A stretch of 64,000 bases of DNA from CAZRHR01 sp964578885 (GTDB lineage: Bacteria; Bacteroidota; Bacteroidia; CAIKAF01): positions 124,001 through 188,000 of the forward strand of contig CAZOEO010000001.1 of NCBI GenBank assembly GCA_964578885.1, in the 5' to 3' direction. The notes beneath the pieces were generated by a model. That model saw only the letters and a list, made by a program, of their open reading frames with translations, searched no databases and was not told the origin of the DNA. Below are positions 8,402 through 15,160 of this stretch, one piece after another (position 1 is the stretch's first letter; the number at the start of each line of letters is the position of its first letter). The position numbers and the translations under genes are program-made.

Positions 8402-9432
8402 TGCTGGCCGCCCTACTTTGGATGCTGCTTTGGGCCTTGTGGCTCCTTTGGCTGGCGAGCGCCAAACGCCCTGCGGTTGCGGCGAACAAGGAGTTGGCAG
8501 AATATGCGGTGGTGATTCCTGCGCGCAATGAGGCAGACCAAATCCTGGCCACGCTCCAATCTGTCTTAAATCAATCGCCTCCGCCTGCGGCCATTTTTGT
8601 GATGAATGACCATTCCACAGACGATACGGCCAACCTGGTGCAAACGTTCGGTCATCCGAAGGTTTTTTTACATCACACCAAAGGTTCGGGCAAAAAGAAT
8701 GCATTGAGGGAAGGGTATCAACGGGCCGCCACCTTTCCATGGGTGCTTTTTACCGATGCCGATGCCCGCTGGCTTCCCGGTGCGGCGGCACAACTTTTGC
8801 AAGCCGGAAACGCTCCGAAAACGGCCATGGTTTGTGGCGAAGTGGCGTATCAATCTGGCTTTCATCCGGCCGCTGCTTTCGCCCGAGCCGACATGGAAGG
8901 CATGATGCGTACGGCCCGCGGATTGGCGTTGCGTGGATTTCCCTTTGTTTGTTCCGGCGCCTGTTTGGCATTGCGGCCGGCGGTGGTGGGTGCTGATCTG
9001 CCGGATTTAGGACCAGGTGATTCCGGAGATGATGTTTTTCTTTTACATGCGCTTACGGCCACACATGGACGAGATTCCATTGCCTGGCTCGACCAAACGG
9101 CGGTAGAAGTGTCTGCCATGCCGAATTTTCGAACCCTTTGGGAAACGCGTTTGCGCTGGGCCGGAAAAACCAGTCGCTACACCCAGGCCACAGCTCGCGC
9201 GGTTAGCCTGTGGATTTGGCTCATGCATCTTACGGGATTGGTTTTGATGTTTTTTCAACCGCTATGGATATTGGGAGGAAAAACCTTGTTGGATCTGGTT
9301 TTCTTCGGAAAAAAAATGAGTGGAAGGCATCTGCTCACCAGTTGGATATATTGGCTGTATATTCCGCTACTTCCTTTAATTTCGTGGTTTGTCGCCGTAT
9401 CCTGGAAGCAACGTACTGTACAAAAAGCATGA
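8398..9432 (+). CDS. Membrane-anchored family 2 glycosyltransferase
   Basis: 344 residues. One membrane span at residues 2-20 precedes a GT-A domain with VVIPARNEA (38-46), NDHSTDDT (70-77) and the metal-binding DADA (120-123). SGDDVFLL follows, corresponding to the catalytic acidic pair, and then RLRWAGK in the place of the QxxRW motif. Two further spans lie near 280-340. This is the layout of processive or polyprenol-linked GT2 enzymes. Sugar and acceptor cannot be read from sequence. It is coupled by ATGA overlaps to the flippase-like gene before it and the permease gene after it. Confidence 0.85.
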   Translation: MMLAALLWMLLWALWLLWLASAKRPAVAANKELAEYAVVIPARNEADQILATLQSVLNQSPPPAAIFVMNDHSTDDTANLVQTFGHPKVFLHHTKGSGKKNALREGYQRAATFPWVLFTDADARWLPGAAAQLLQAGNAPKTAMVCGEVAYQSGFHPAAAFARADMEGMMRTARGLALRGFPFVCSGACLALRPAVVGADLPDLGPGDSGDDVFLLHALTATHGRDSIAWLDQTAVEVSAMPNFRTLWETRLRWAGKTSRYTQATARAVSLWIWLMHLTGLVLMFFQPLWILGGKTLLDLVFFGKKMSGRHLLTSWIYWLYIPLLPLISWFVAVSWKQRTVQKA

Positions 9433-10418
9433 AATCCCGCCCATTAAATTTGTTGAAAATCCTTGGTTGGACGTGGATTGTCCTTATGGTGATGGTGGCC
9501 TTGGGTGCAGGATATTGGGCGCCAGATCATAGTTCGGATGCGAATCGGCAATGGCTTTCGGCCCGTGCATTAGATCCCGGGACACGCGTATGGGTCGTTT
9601 CTTCCGAAGATTCGCAAGGTGCGCCAGCCGTGTTTGTCGACTTTTTTATCCGTGACCAGCAGGTGTTCGGCATGGGACCACAAGGAGGAATGCCAAAGCG
9701 CGTGGGTTCGGTACAGGAAATGTCCGTGGCCAGGCAGTCGGGTCTGGTGTTTTCCCATACGTTTTGGCTGGGTTCCGATCCATTGGGCCGGGATGTGTTG
9801 AGCCGTTTGATGTTTGGCGCAAGAATGTCGTTGGGCATCGGCGCTGTGGCCGTGGTGATTTCCCTGTTGGTTGGATTGCTGCTCGGCGTATTGGCAGGCT
9901 GGTATGGTGGCGTTTGGGCCAGTTTGATCAACGGCATTACGCATTTCGTTTGGGCCATTCCCACCTTGTTGCTGGTGATGGTGATTACCCTGTTTTTAGG
10001 TCAGGGCGTGATACCCGTGTTCGTGGCGGTGGGTTTAACCATGTGGGTAGATGTAGCGCGATTGATGGAAGGAGAAGTGCGCCGGATGCGTTCTATGGAT
10101 TATGTGGTGGCGGCGAAAGCATTGGGTTTTCCCGGTTTTCGGATTTGGCGCCGGCATGTGCTTCCCGGACTCATGGGGCCGTTGATGGTGGTGGCCGCGT
10201 CCAATTTTGCCGCCGCCATTTTAATTGAAAGCGGATTAAGTTTCATGGGCATCGGCGTGCAGCCGCCGGCGCCCACCTGGGGAGGCATGGTAGAGGCGCA
10301 TCGCATGTATTTGATGGCCGGGAAGCCGTATTTGGCGTTGTTTCCCGGTTTGGCGATAGTGTTGTTGGTGCTGGCTTTTACGTTTGCGGGACAGGGTTCG
10401 GGGAAAAGGGAGGGGTGA
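9429..10418 (+). CDS. Dpp/Opp-type ABC transporter permease
   Basis: 329 residues from the ATG at 9429, which overlaps the upstream stop by four bases. An earlier in-frame start at 9210 would run inside the glycosyltransferase gene. An N-terminal span is followed by GSDPLGRDVLSRLMFGARMS, the entry signature of DppC/OppC permeases, then five spans with the EAA-type loop DYVVAAKALGFPGFRIWRRH. These form the membrane channel of peptide or nickel importers. The DppB-like partner, ATPases and binding protein are not adjacent, which is unusual outside the Bacteroidota. An extra domain of about 80 residues between the first span and the signature (roughly 30-110) is longer than in typical DppC. Confidence 0.85.
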   Translation: MKSRPLNLLKILGWTWIVLMVMVALGAGYWAPDHSSDANRQWLSARALDPGTRVWVVSSEDSQGAPAVFVDFFIRDQQVFGMGPQGGMPKRVGSVQEMSVARQSGLVFSHTFWLGSDPLGRDVLSRLMFGARMSLGIGAVAVVISLLVGLLLGVLAGWYGGVWASLINGITHFVWAIPTLLLVMVITLFLGQGVIPVFVAVGLTMWVDVARLMEGEVRRMRSMDYVVAAKALGFPGFRIWRRHVLPGLMGPLMVVAASNFAAAILIESGLSFMGIGVQPPAPTWGGMVEAHRMYLMAGKPYLALFPGLAIVLLVLAFTFAGQGSGKREG

Positions 10419-10478
10419 GATTAAGGAAAATAATCCTTGCTCAATAAAGACCTAAATAATTTCAAAGGAAAGGATAGA

Positions 10479-10503
10479 ATAGGTTTCCCTCTTCAAAACC
10501 TAT
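10479..10503 (-). terminator. Possible terminator overlapping the end of the mevalonate-kinase-like gene
   Basis: Inverted repeat ATAGGTTT (10479-10486) and AAACCTAT (10496-10503) with a nine-base loop that contains the gene's stop codon. On the minus strand a pyrimidine-rich but imperfect T tract follows. It lies between converging genes. Weak candidate. Confidence 0.35.
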
Positions 10504-11443
10504 GAATCACCTGAATCGGATGATCTCCCAACTCCTTCTTCGCCGCCTCTAAATCCTCCGTAAATCCCAAAATATAGCCGCCACCTCCGGATCCGCACAA
10601 CTTTAAATAATACGCCTGGGTTTCTAAGCCCCGCCTCCACACTTTACGGAATTTCCGCGGAATCATGGGATTTAAATAACTCAACAATAAGCCGGACAAC
10701 TCCTTCATGTTCGTAAACAACTCCCGCACCTCGCCCTTTAAAAAGGCTTTGATACAATTGTCCGAAAAAGGAATAATTTCTGAACGTACCACTTGCAAAA
10801 ATCCTGCTTCCTTACATTTTTCCAGAAAAAGGTTTACCAGAGGTTGCGTTTTTCCGGGTTTTCCCGTGTCCAATAGGAAAATGGCGCCTTTGCCACTGGC
10901 CAGCTGGGGCGGTAAACCCACCGGGCCAATCTGCTCCTTATCTTCGATGAGCATCGGACGGCTTAAATAGCAAATCAAGGGATCCATGCCGCTACTGCGT
11001 CCGTGGAAATAAGATTCCATGCGGGACAAACTATCTTTGAGTCGCAGGATTTCGTTGGAAGAAACCGATAAATCGTAAGGAATTTTTTCCAGCGCATATC
11101 TGTCGTACACCGCAGCTACCAGCGCACCGGAGCTGCCTACGCCAAAACCTTGCGGAATGGATGAATCGAACACCAAACCGGCATCGATGTCACGCAGAAG
11201 TTGTTCCGTATCGAGGGCGAAGTTTAATTTGTTGTCGGCCACGAGTTCTTCCAAATGCAGACCATACGCTTTTAAATGGGCATTGGAGGCCCGCGCTGCT
11301 TCTGCGTCTAGTTTTTCCGGTTGGAAGGTGAGCTTTCCTTCAAATGCTTCATAGGGAATAGACAAGCCCATGGCATTGTGCATCAGGCCATATTCTCCAA
11401 AGAGAAGGATTTTAGATTGAAAGCTTTTTTCCTGTGGTGCCAT
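10493..11443 (-). CDS. GHMP kinase, probable mevalonate kinase
   Basis: 316 residues. The GHMP signatures are present: N-terminal KILLFGEYGLMH, phosphate-binding GVGSSGALVAA at 101-111, ESYFHGRSSGMDPL near 163-176, and the C-terminal glycine motif CGSGGGGYILG. GEYG near the N-terminus and HGRSSGMDP point to the mevalonate/phosphomevalonate kinase group. It starts three bases after the diphosphomevalonate decarboxylase stop, in the same operon. Mevalonate kinase phosphorylates mevalonate with ATP in isoprenoid synthesis. Phosphomevalonate kinase is an alternative, because both belong to this family and only one kinase is visible here. Confidence 0.8.
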   Translation of the reverse strand: MAPQEKSFQSKILLFGEYGLMHNAMGLSIPYEAFEGKLTFQPEKLDAEAARASNAHLKAYGLHLEELVADNKLNFALDTEQLLRDIDAGLVFDSSIPQGFGVGSSGALVAAVYDRYALEKIPYDLSVSSNEILRLKDSLSRMESYFHGRSSGMDPLICYLSRPMLIEDKEQIGPVGLPPQLASGKGAIFLLDTGKPGKTQPLVNLFLEKCKEAGFLQVVRSEIIPFSDNCIKAFLKGEVRELFTNMKELSGLLLSYLNPMIPRKFRKVWRRGLETQAYYLKLCGSGGGGYILGFTEDLEAAKKELGDHPIQVIHRF

Positions 11444-11446
11444 GTG

Positions 11447-12490
11447 TTATGCATTTCCCAAATAGCGGGGCCCAGAACCTATATGGTCTTCTAAGACACG
11501 TGCGCCCGGCAATGCAGGAAGTATTTCTTCCTGAATAAATGGATATACACGGTCTTTTACGGCCATTGGATATAAAATGTGGACATTGGGTCCGGCATCG
11601 AGGGTGAAACAGACGGGGGTACCTGTTTGTTGTCGGAAATCACGAATTTTTTCAATGGCCAGCACAGAACCCGGCCGCATGAGCAGATAATTCGGCTGTG
11701 AGGTCATCATCATGGCGTGCAAAGTCAGGGCTTCGGCTTCCACCAGGGTAATGAATTTTTCCACATTGCCATGTTCGAGGGCTTGCATCAGTTCCTGTAC
11801 GTGGGTAAAAGCCTGGGCGAAACGGTTTTGGGAAAACGGATTGGTCTTCATGAGTCCGTGCCCTGCGGTACTGCTCACTTTTTTTTCAGCCGGATCTACG
11901 ATGAGAATATCATTTTTCCAGTGTTGAAACACCGAATGAACAGGCGTGTTCAGTGGACTGGCGTATAAGTTGGAGCTGTTGGCTACACCCGGAATTTCGC
12001 CCCAGGTCACATAGCCGCCATAGATGGATCTGCTTGCTGAGCCGGAACCCAATCGGGCAAGGTGGCTGGCTTTTTGGAAAAAGTCGGCATCTTGTGTACC
12101 GTGGTTCAGTTGGCGCTGCAGGTCACATAATCCCAGGCCCAACGCGCCCATTCCGGAGGCGGAACTGGCGATGCCGGCGCCGTGTGGAAACGAATTGAAG
12201 GTGTCAATATGTAGTTGATAATTCAGAATCCAGGGATGTTCATCTACGATGGATTGAATAAAACCGGTTAGTTTGGTTTCGAGGGCGGGAGCGTGTGCGC
12301 CGTTGAATTGCACATGCAGGTTAGGAAAGCGACTTTGTTGAGGCGTTGCGGTAATCCGCGTTTGGGTATGCGCCTGATCCAGGGTAATGGATAGGGAAGG
12401 GTTGCAAGGAATTTGTCCGGGCAATTTTCCCCAGTATTTGACCAATGCGATGTTTGAGGGACATATCCAGACCGTGTGGAGGATTTCCAT
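11447..12490 (-). CDS. mvaD: Diphosphomevalonate decarboxylase
   Basis: 347 residues from the ATG at 12490, one base after the upstream stop. An in-frame TTG three codons earlier would overlap the previous gene. The family start PSNIALVKYWGK is clear, followed by NPSLSITL, the phosphate-binding ASSASGMGALGLGL, GSGSASRSIYGG and FTLDAGPNVHILYP. The enzyme converts mevalonate diphosphate to isopentenyl diphosphate with ATP, in the cytoplasm. It lies between the biotin carrier gene and the mevalonate-kinase-like gene. Together with that kinase it shows that this organism makes isoprenoids by the mevalonate route. The remaining enzymes are not in the window. Confidence 0.92.
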   Translation of the reverse strand: MEILHTVWICPSNIALVKYWGKLPGQIPCNPSLSITLDQAHTQTRITATPQQSRFPNLHVQFNGAHAPALETKLTGFIQSIVDEHPWILNYQLHIDTFNSFPHGAGIASSASGMGALGLGLCDLQRQLNHGTQDADFFQKASHLARLGSGSASRSIYGGYVTWGEIPGVANSSNLYASPLNTPVHSVFQHWKNDILIVDPAEKKVSSTAGHGLMKTNPFSQNRFAQAFTHVQELMQALEHGNVEKFITLVEAEALTLHAMMMTSQPNYLLMRPGSVLAIEKIRDFRQQTGTPVCFTLDAGPNVHILYPMAVKDRVYPFIQEEILPALPGARVLEDHIGSGPRYLGNA

Positions 12491-12491
12491 A

Positions 12492-12998
12492 TCAGGCAAA
12501 TTGAATCAGCATCTGGTTTTTTTCCACTGCTTTTCCCTTGGTTACCAAAATATTGGCAATGGTAGTGTCTTTGGGAGCGCGCAGAACGTTTTCCATTTTC
12601 ATGGCTTCCAGAATCAGGAGTGGATCGCCTTTACGGACTTCTGCTCCCGGTTTGGTGAGGATGTCGAGTACCATACCCGGCATAGGAGAGCGCAGGTCGT
12701 TTACTTTTTTTCCGGCGCTGGCGGCCACGCCCAGGCCAGCTAAAACAGCATCGGTTTCGTCTTTTACCTGTACGTCCAGGCGGTAGTGATTGATGCGAAG
12801 GGTGAAGGTTCGTTCGCGGAAATCGGACTGAACGACTTGTGCATGATAGGTTTTTCCGTTCCAGCGTACGGAAAATCCTTCCCGGCTGTCGCCTAAAATC
12901 ACAGGTCCTTGCTCGGCTCCGGACAACGCCACATCATCGCCTTGTACCACCACGTCGATGGGGCGACCTTGTACCCAACACTGTATGCTTTTTGCCAT
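12492..12998 (-). CDS. Biotin carboxyl carrier protein / acyl-CoA carboxylase biotin subunit
   Basis: 168 residues. The C-terminal 70 form a biotinyl domain: SPMPGMVLDI, then the biotinylation motif EAMKMEN with Lys134 as acceptor. The N-terminal half is a beta-rich linker, as in the small carrier subunits of propionyl- or methylmalonyl-CoA carboxylases. No carboxylase or carboxyltransferase gene is adjacent. It is instead the first gene of a unit with the two mevalonate genes and ends one base before mvaD. A -7 element lies five bases before the ATG, so the mRNA may be leaderless. The acyl-CoA substrate is unknown. Confidence 0.88.
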   Translation of the reverse strand: MAKSIQCWVQGRPIDVVVQGDDVALSGAEQGPVILGDSREGFSVRWNGKTYHAQVVQSDFRERTFTLRINHYRLDVQVKDETDAVLAGLGVAASAGKKVNDLRSPMPGMVLDILTKPGAEVRKGDPLLILEAMKMENVLRAPKDTTIANILVTKGKAVEKNQMLIQFA

Positions 12999-13002
12999 GG
13001 TG

Positions 13003-13010
13003 CAAATATA
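13003..13010 (-). promoter_or_regulatory. -7 promoter element directly before the biotin carrier gene
   Basis: The minus strand reads TATATTTG, a full TAnnTTTG match, followed by CACC and the ATG at 12998. The box ends five bases from the start codon, so the transcript would have almost no leader. A TTTG lies 14 bases further upstream (13025-13028 on the plus strand as CAAA), closer than usual. Confidence 0.5.
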
Positions 13011-13394
13011 AAGAATCCCTTCACCAAATTGGAGAAAAAAGAGGCTTCTGAGTCGGTGTGGTGAACGATGCCTTTGCAGGTGAGTTGGAGGGTTGTTCGT
13101 AAAGTGTAGGCGGGGGCTTTCCTCGACAGGCAGATGGAGTTAAAACATGCGTTTCATATCGCCCTCAGGACACATTTAGTTTACAATAAAAGATTGTTTA
13201 AATTGAAAACCTTTTATTATAAAACCCCTTATTAAAAGTTGTAATCCATATAAAGTAGAAACGGTCTCCCATGAAGAGAGACCGCTTCTTAATCAACCCT
13301 AACCATCCAAATTTTGAATACTTTTATGCTTTGGGTTCGCAATATTTTTGTTGAATAATGTAATTGTTACATATTTTTCAGCAGAACAAATATA
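13011..13394. other. Intergenic region with structured elements, no gene
   Basis: About 380 bases between the biotin carrier promoter and the end of recJ. No open frame of conviction is present. It holds an AT-rich stretch around 13180-13260, a 7-bp hairpin at 13262-13284, a C-rich single-stranded-looking run after it (CAACCCTAACCATCCAAA, 13295-13312), a plus-strand TATTTTTG box at 13343-13350, and a perfect short palindrome ATGTAA-TTG-TTACAT at 13358-13372. A small RNA on either strand is possible but cannot be shown from sequence alone. Confidence 0.4.
13262..13284. terminator. Hairpin downstream of recJ, possible terminator or RNA element
   Basis: Stem CGGTCTC (13262-13268) pairs with GAGACCG (13278-13284) around a nine-base loop. 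It lies about 110 bases beyond the recJ stop. The minus-strand tail is T-rich but broken (TTTCTACTTT), so it is not a classical intrinsic terminator. Confidence 0.35.
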
Positions 13395-15116
13395 TCATAG
13401 TTTTCCTGAAACATGCAAATCTTTTAAGGAAATTTGTAGCGAAATTTTGCCGTTAAAGTTTTTCTCAGAAAGTGAGTAAATCAAATCTATCTGATTTTGT
13501 TGTCTTAGCAGATTTTCTTTCTCTGCCATTTTAAATCCGACGGCTTCGAAATATCGGGGCGTAGCCTCTTTTGTTTTTACATCAAATTTGAGCGTATCTC
13601 CTTTGTAAACTTTAATCGAATGAGGCACTAAGTCTACGTTACGGCTGATAAAAACGGGATTGAGGTGTCCGGGCCCGAAGGGCGCCATGCGCTGCAGCAC
13701 CTGCCAAAAAGCGGGTTGAATCCGTTCAAGCGGAATTTCTACGTCGATATCGATTTTCGGCACAAGGTCTTCCGGAAGCAGGTGGGCTCTTGCGTACTGC
13801 TCGAGGCCTTCTCGAAATGCCGGAAAATGTTCGGGTAAAAGCGTTAAACCTGCGGCAAAGGGATGACCGCCGAAATTTTCCAATAGTTCACTACAAGAAG
13901 CAATGGCTTCATACATGTCGAAGCCGGGAATGGATCTGGCGGAACCCGTCATTTTTCCGTCGGAAGTGGTGAGTACAATGGTGGGGCGATATACGTTTTC
14001 AATAAGCCTGGAGGCCACAATTCCAACCACGCCTTTATGCCATTCGGGATGATGCACCACTGTGGTGAAATCCTCCGGTTGGTCAATGAGTGCCAATGCT
14101 TCCTGCGTGATGGATCGATCTAAGGTTTTTCGGGTTTGATTTTGGGCATCAATATCTTTCAAAGCCTCGAAAAGTTGTTCATCCTCTTTTTCCAGGGTGA
14201 GCAAGGTTACCGCACCAGAGCCATGCCCAATTCTACCTGCAGCATTGATGCGCGGTCCGATGACAAACACTACATCTTCCACCCTAAATGTGCGGTTCAA
14301 GCCGGACATTTTCATGATTCCCGCCAGTCCGGGCAGTGGATTTTCATTTAATTCATTTAATCCTAAGGCAGTTAATACGCGATTTTCCCCCCGAATATCC
14401 ACAATATCGCAACAGGTACTTACTGCGGTTAACTGCATTGCCGCCGGAATTCCTTCCGCTCCTTTTTTCAACGTTTCATTTAGAGCACAAATCAGTTTAA
14501 ATGCTACGCCACAGCCAGACAGTTCTTTCCATGGATAATGTGCATCGGTTCGTTTGGGATTGAGAATGGCTAGGGCTTGCGGTAAGGTGTTTCCGGGTAA
14601 ATGGTGGTCGCAAACCACCACATCTATGCCCAGCGACTTGGCCAAACGAAGGGTTTGATGCGCTTTGATGCCACAGTCGAGTGCCACCATCACCTGGATT
14701 CCCTTTTCAGCGGCATCCCGAACGCCGATTTCTGAAATGCCGTAGCCTTCTTTGTACCGGTCCGGAATGTAAAAGTCGATATTTGGATATTGGTAGATAT
14801 GTTTAAAATGATTGACCATCATGGCGACCGAAGTGGTGCCATCTACGTCGTAATCACCATAGAATCTGATTTTTTCTCCGGACTTCATGGCCTGCACCAA
14901 TCGATTTACGGCCACTTGCATGTCCGGCATTGTCCATGGGTCGTGAAGTTGGCTGGCTTCGGGTAAAAAGAACGTTTTGGCCGCCTCGAAACTGCGGATA
15001 CCTCTGTTCCATAAGAGACTACCCAAATCGTGCTGAAGCCCAAGTGAGTTACAAAATGCAGAAAACGCAGGTTCCCCGGGAACCTTTGCGAGTCGATGGA
15101 CGGGTGAAATACGCAT
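13395..15116 (-). CDS. recJ: Single-stranded-DNA exonuclease RecJ
   Basis: 573 residues, the usual RecJ length. The DHH phosphoesterase core has GDYDVDGTTS at 87-96, ALDCG at 145-149 and CDHH at 169-172. These are the metal-binding motifs; GPRINAAGRIGHG follows, and a C-terminal DHHA1 and OB-like part includes GGHPFAAGLTL. It degrades single-stranded DNA 5' to 3' in recombination and repair. It lies 44 bases downstream of polA on the same strand. It has its own promoter-like boxes in that gap, so a repair cluster with independent expression of recJ is likely. Confidence 0.95.
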   Translation of the reverse strand: MRISPVHRLAKVPGEPAFSAFCNSLGLQHDLGSLLWNRGIRSFEAAKTFFLPEASQLHDPWTMPDMQVAVNRLVQAMKSGEKIRFYGDYDVDGTTSVAMMVNHFKHIYQYPNIDFYIPDRYKEGYGISEIGVRDAAEKGIQVMVALDCGIKAHQTLRLAKSLGIDVVVCDHHLPGNTLPQALAILNPKRTDAHYPWKELSGCGVAFKLICALNETLKKGAEGIPAAMQLTAVSTCCDIVDIRGENRVLTALGLNELNENPLPGLAGIMKMSGLNRTFRVEDVVFVIGPRINAAGRIGHGSGAVTLLTLEKEDEQLFEALKDIDAQNQTRKTLDRSITQEALALIDQPEDFTTVVHHPEWHKGVVGIVASRLIENVYRPTIVLTTSDGKMTGSARSIPGFDMYEAIASCSELLENFGGHPFAAGLTLLPEHFPAFREGLEQYARAHLLPEDLVPKIDIDVEIPLERIQPAFWQVLQRMAPFGPGHLNPVFISRNVDLVPHSIKVYKGDTLKFDVKTKEATPRYFEAVGFKMAEKENLLRQQNQIDLIYSLSEKNFNGKISLQISLKDLHVSGKL

Positions 15117-15121
15117 GGGTG

Positions 15122-15153
15122 CAAATATCGGAAATCGAACACCCCTTTGTCAA
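15122..15153 (-). promoter_or_regulatory. Promoter of recJ, nearly abutting its start codon
   Basis: On the minus strand TTG (15153-15151), a 21-base spacer and GATATTTG (15129-15122), one mismatch from TAnnTTTG. It is followed by CACCC and the ATG at 15116. Spacing fits the Bacteroidota range of about 17-23. The five-base gap to the ATG suggests a leaderless transcript. Confidence 0.45.
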
Positions 15154-15160
15154 GTTTTTT

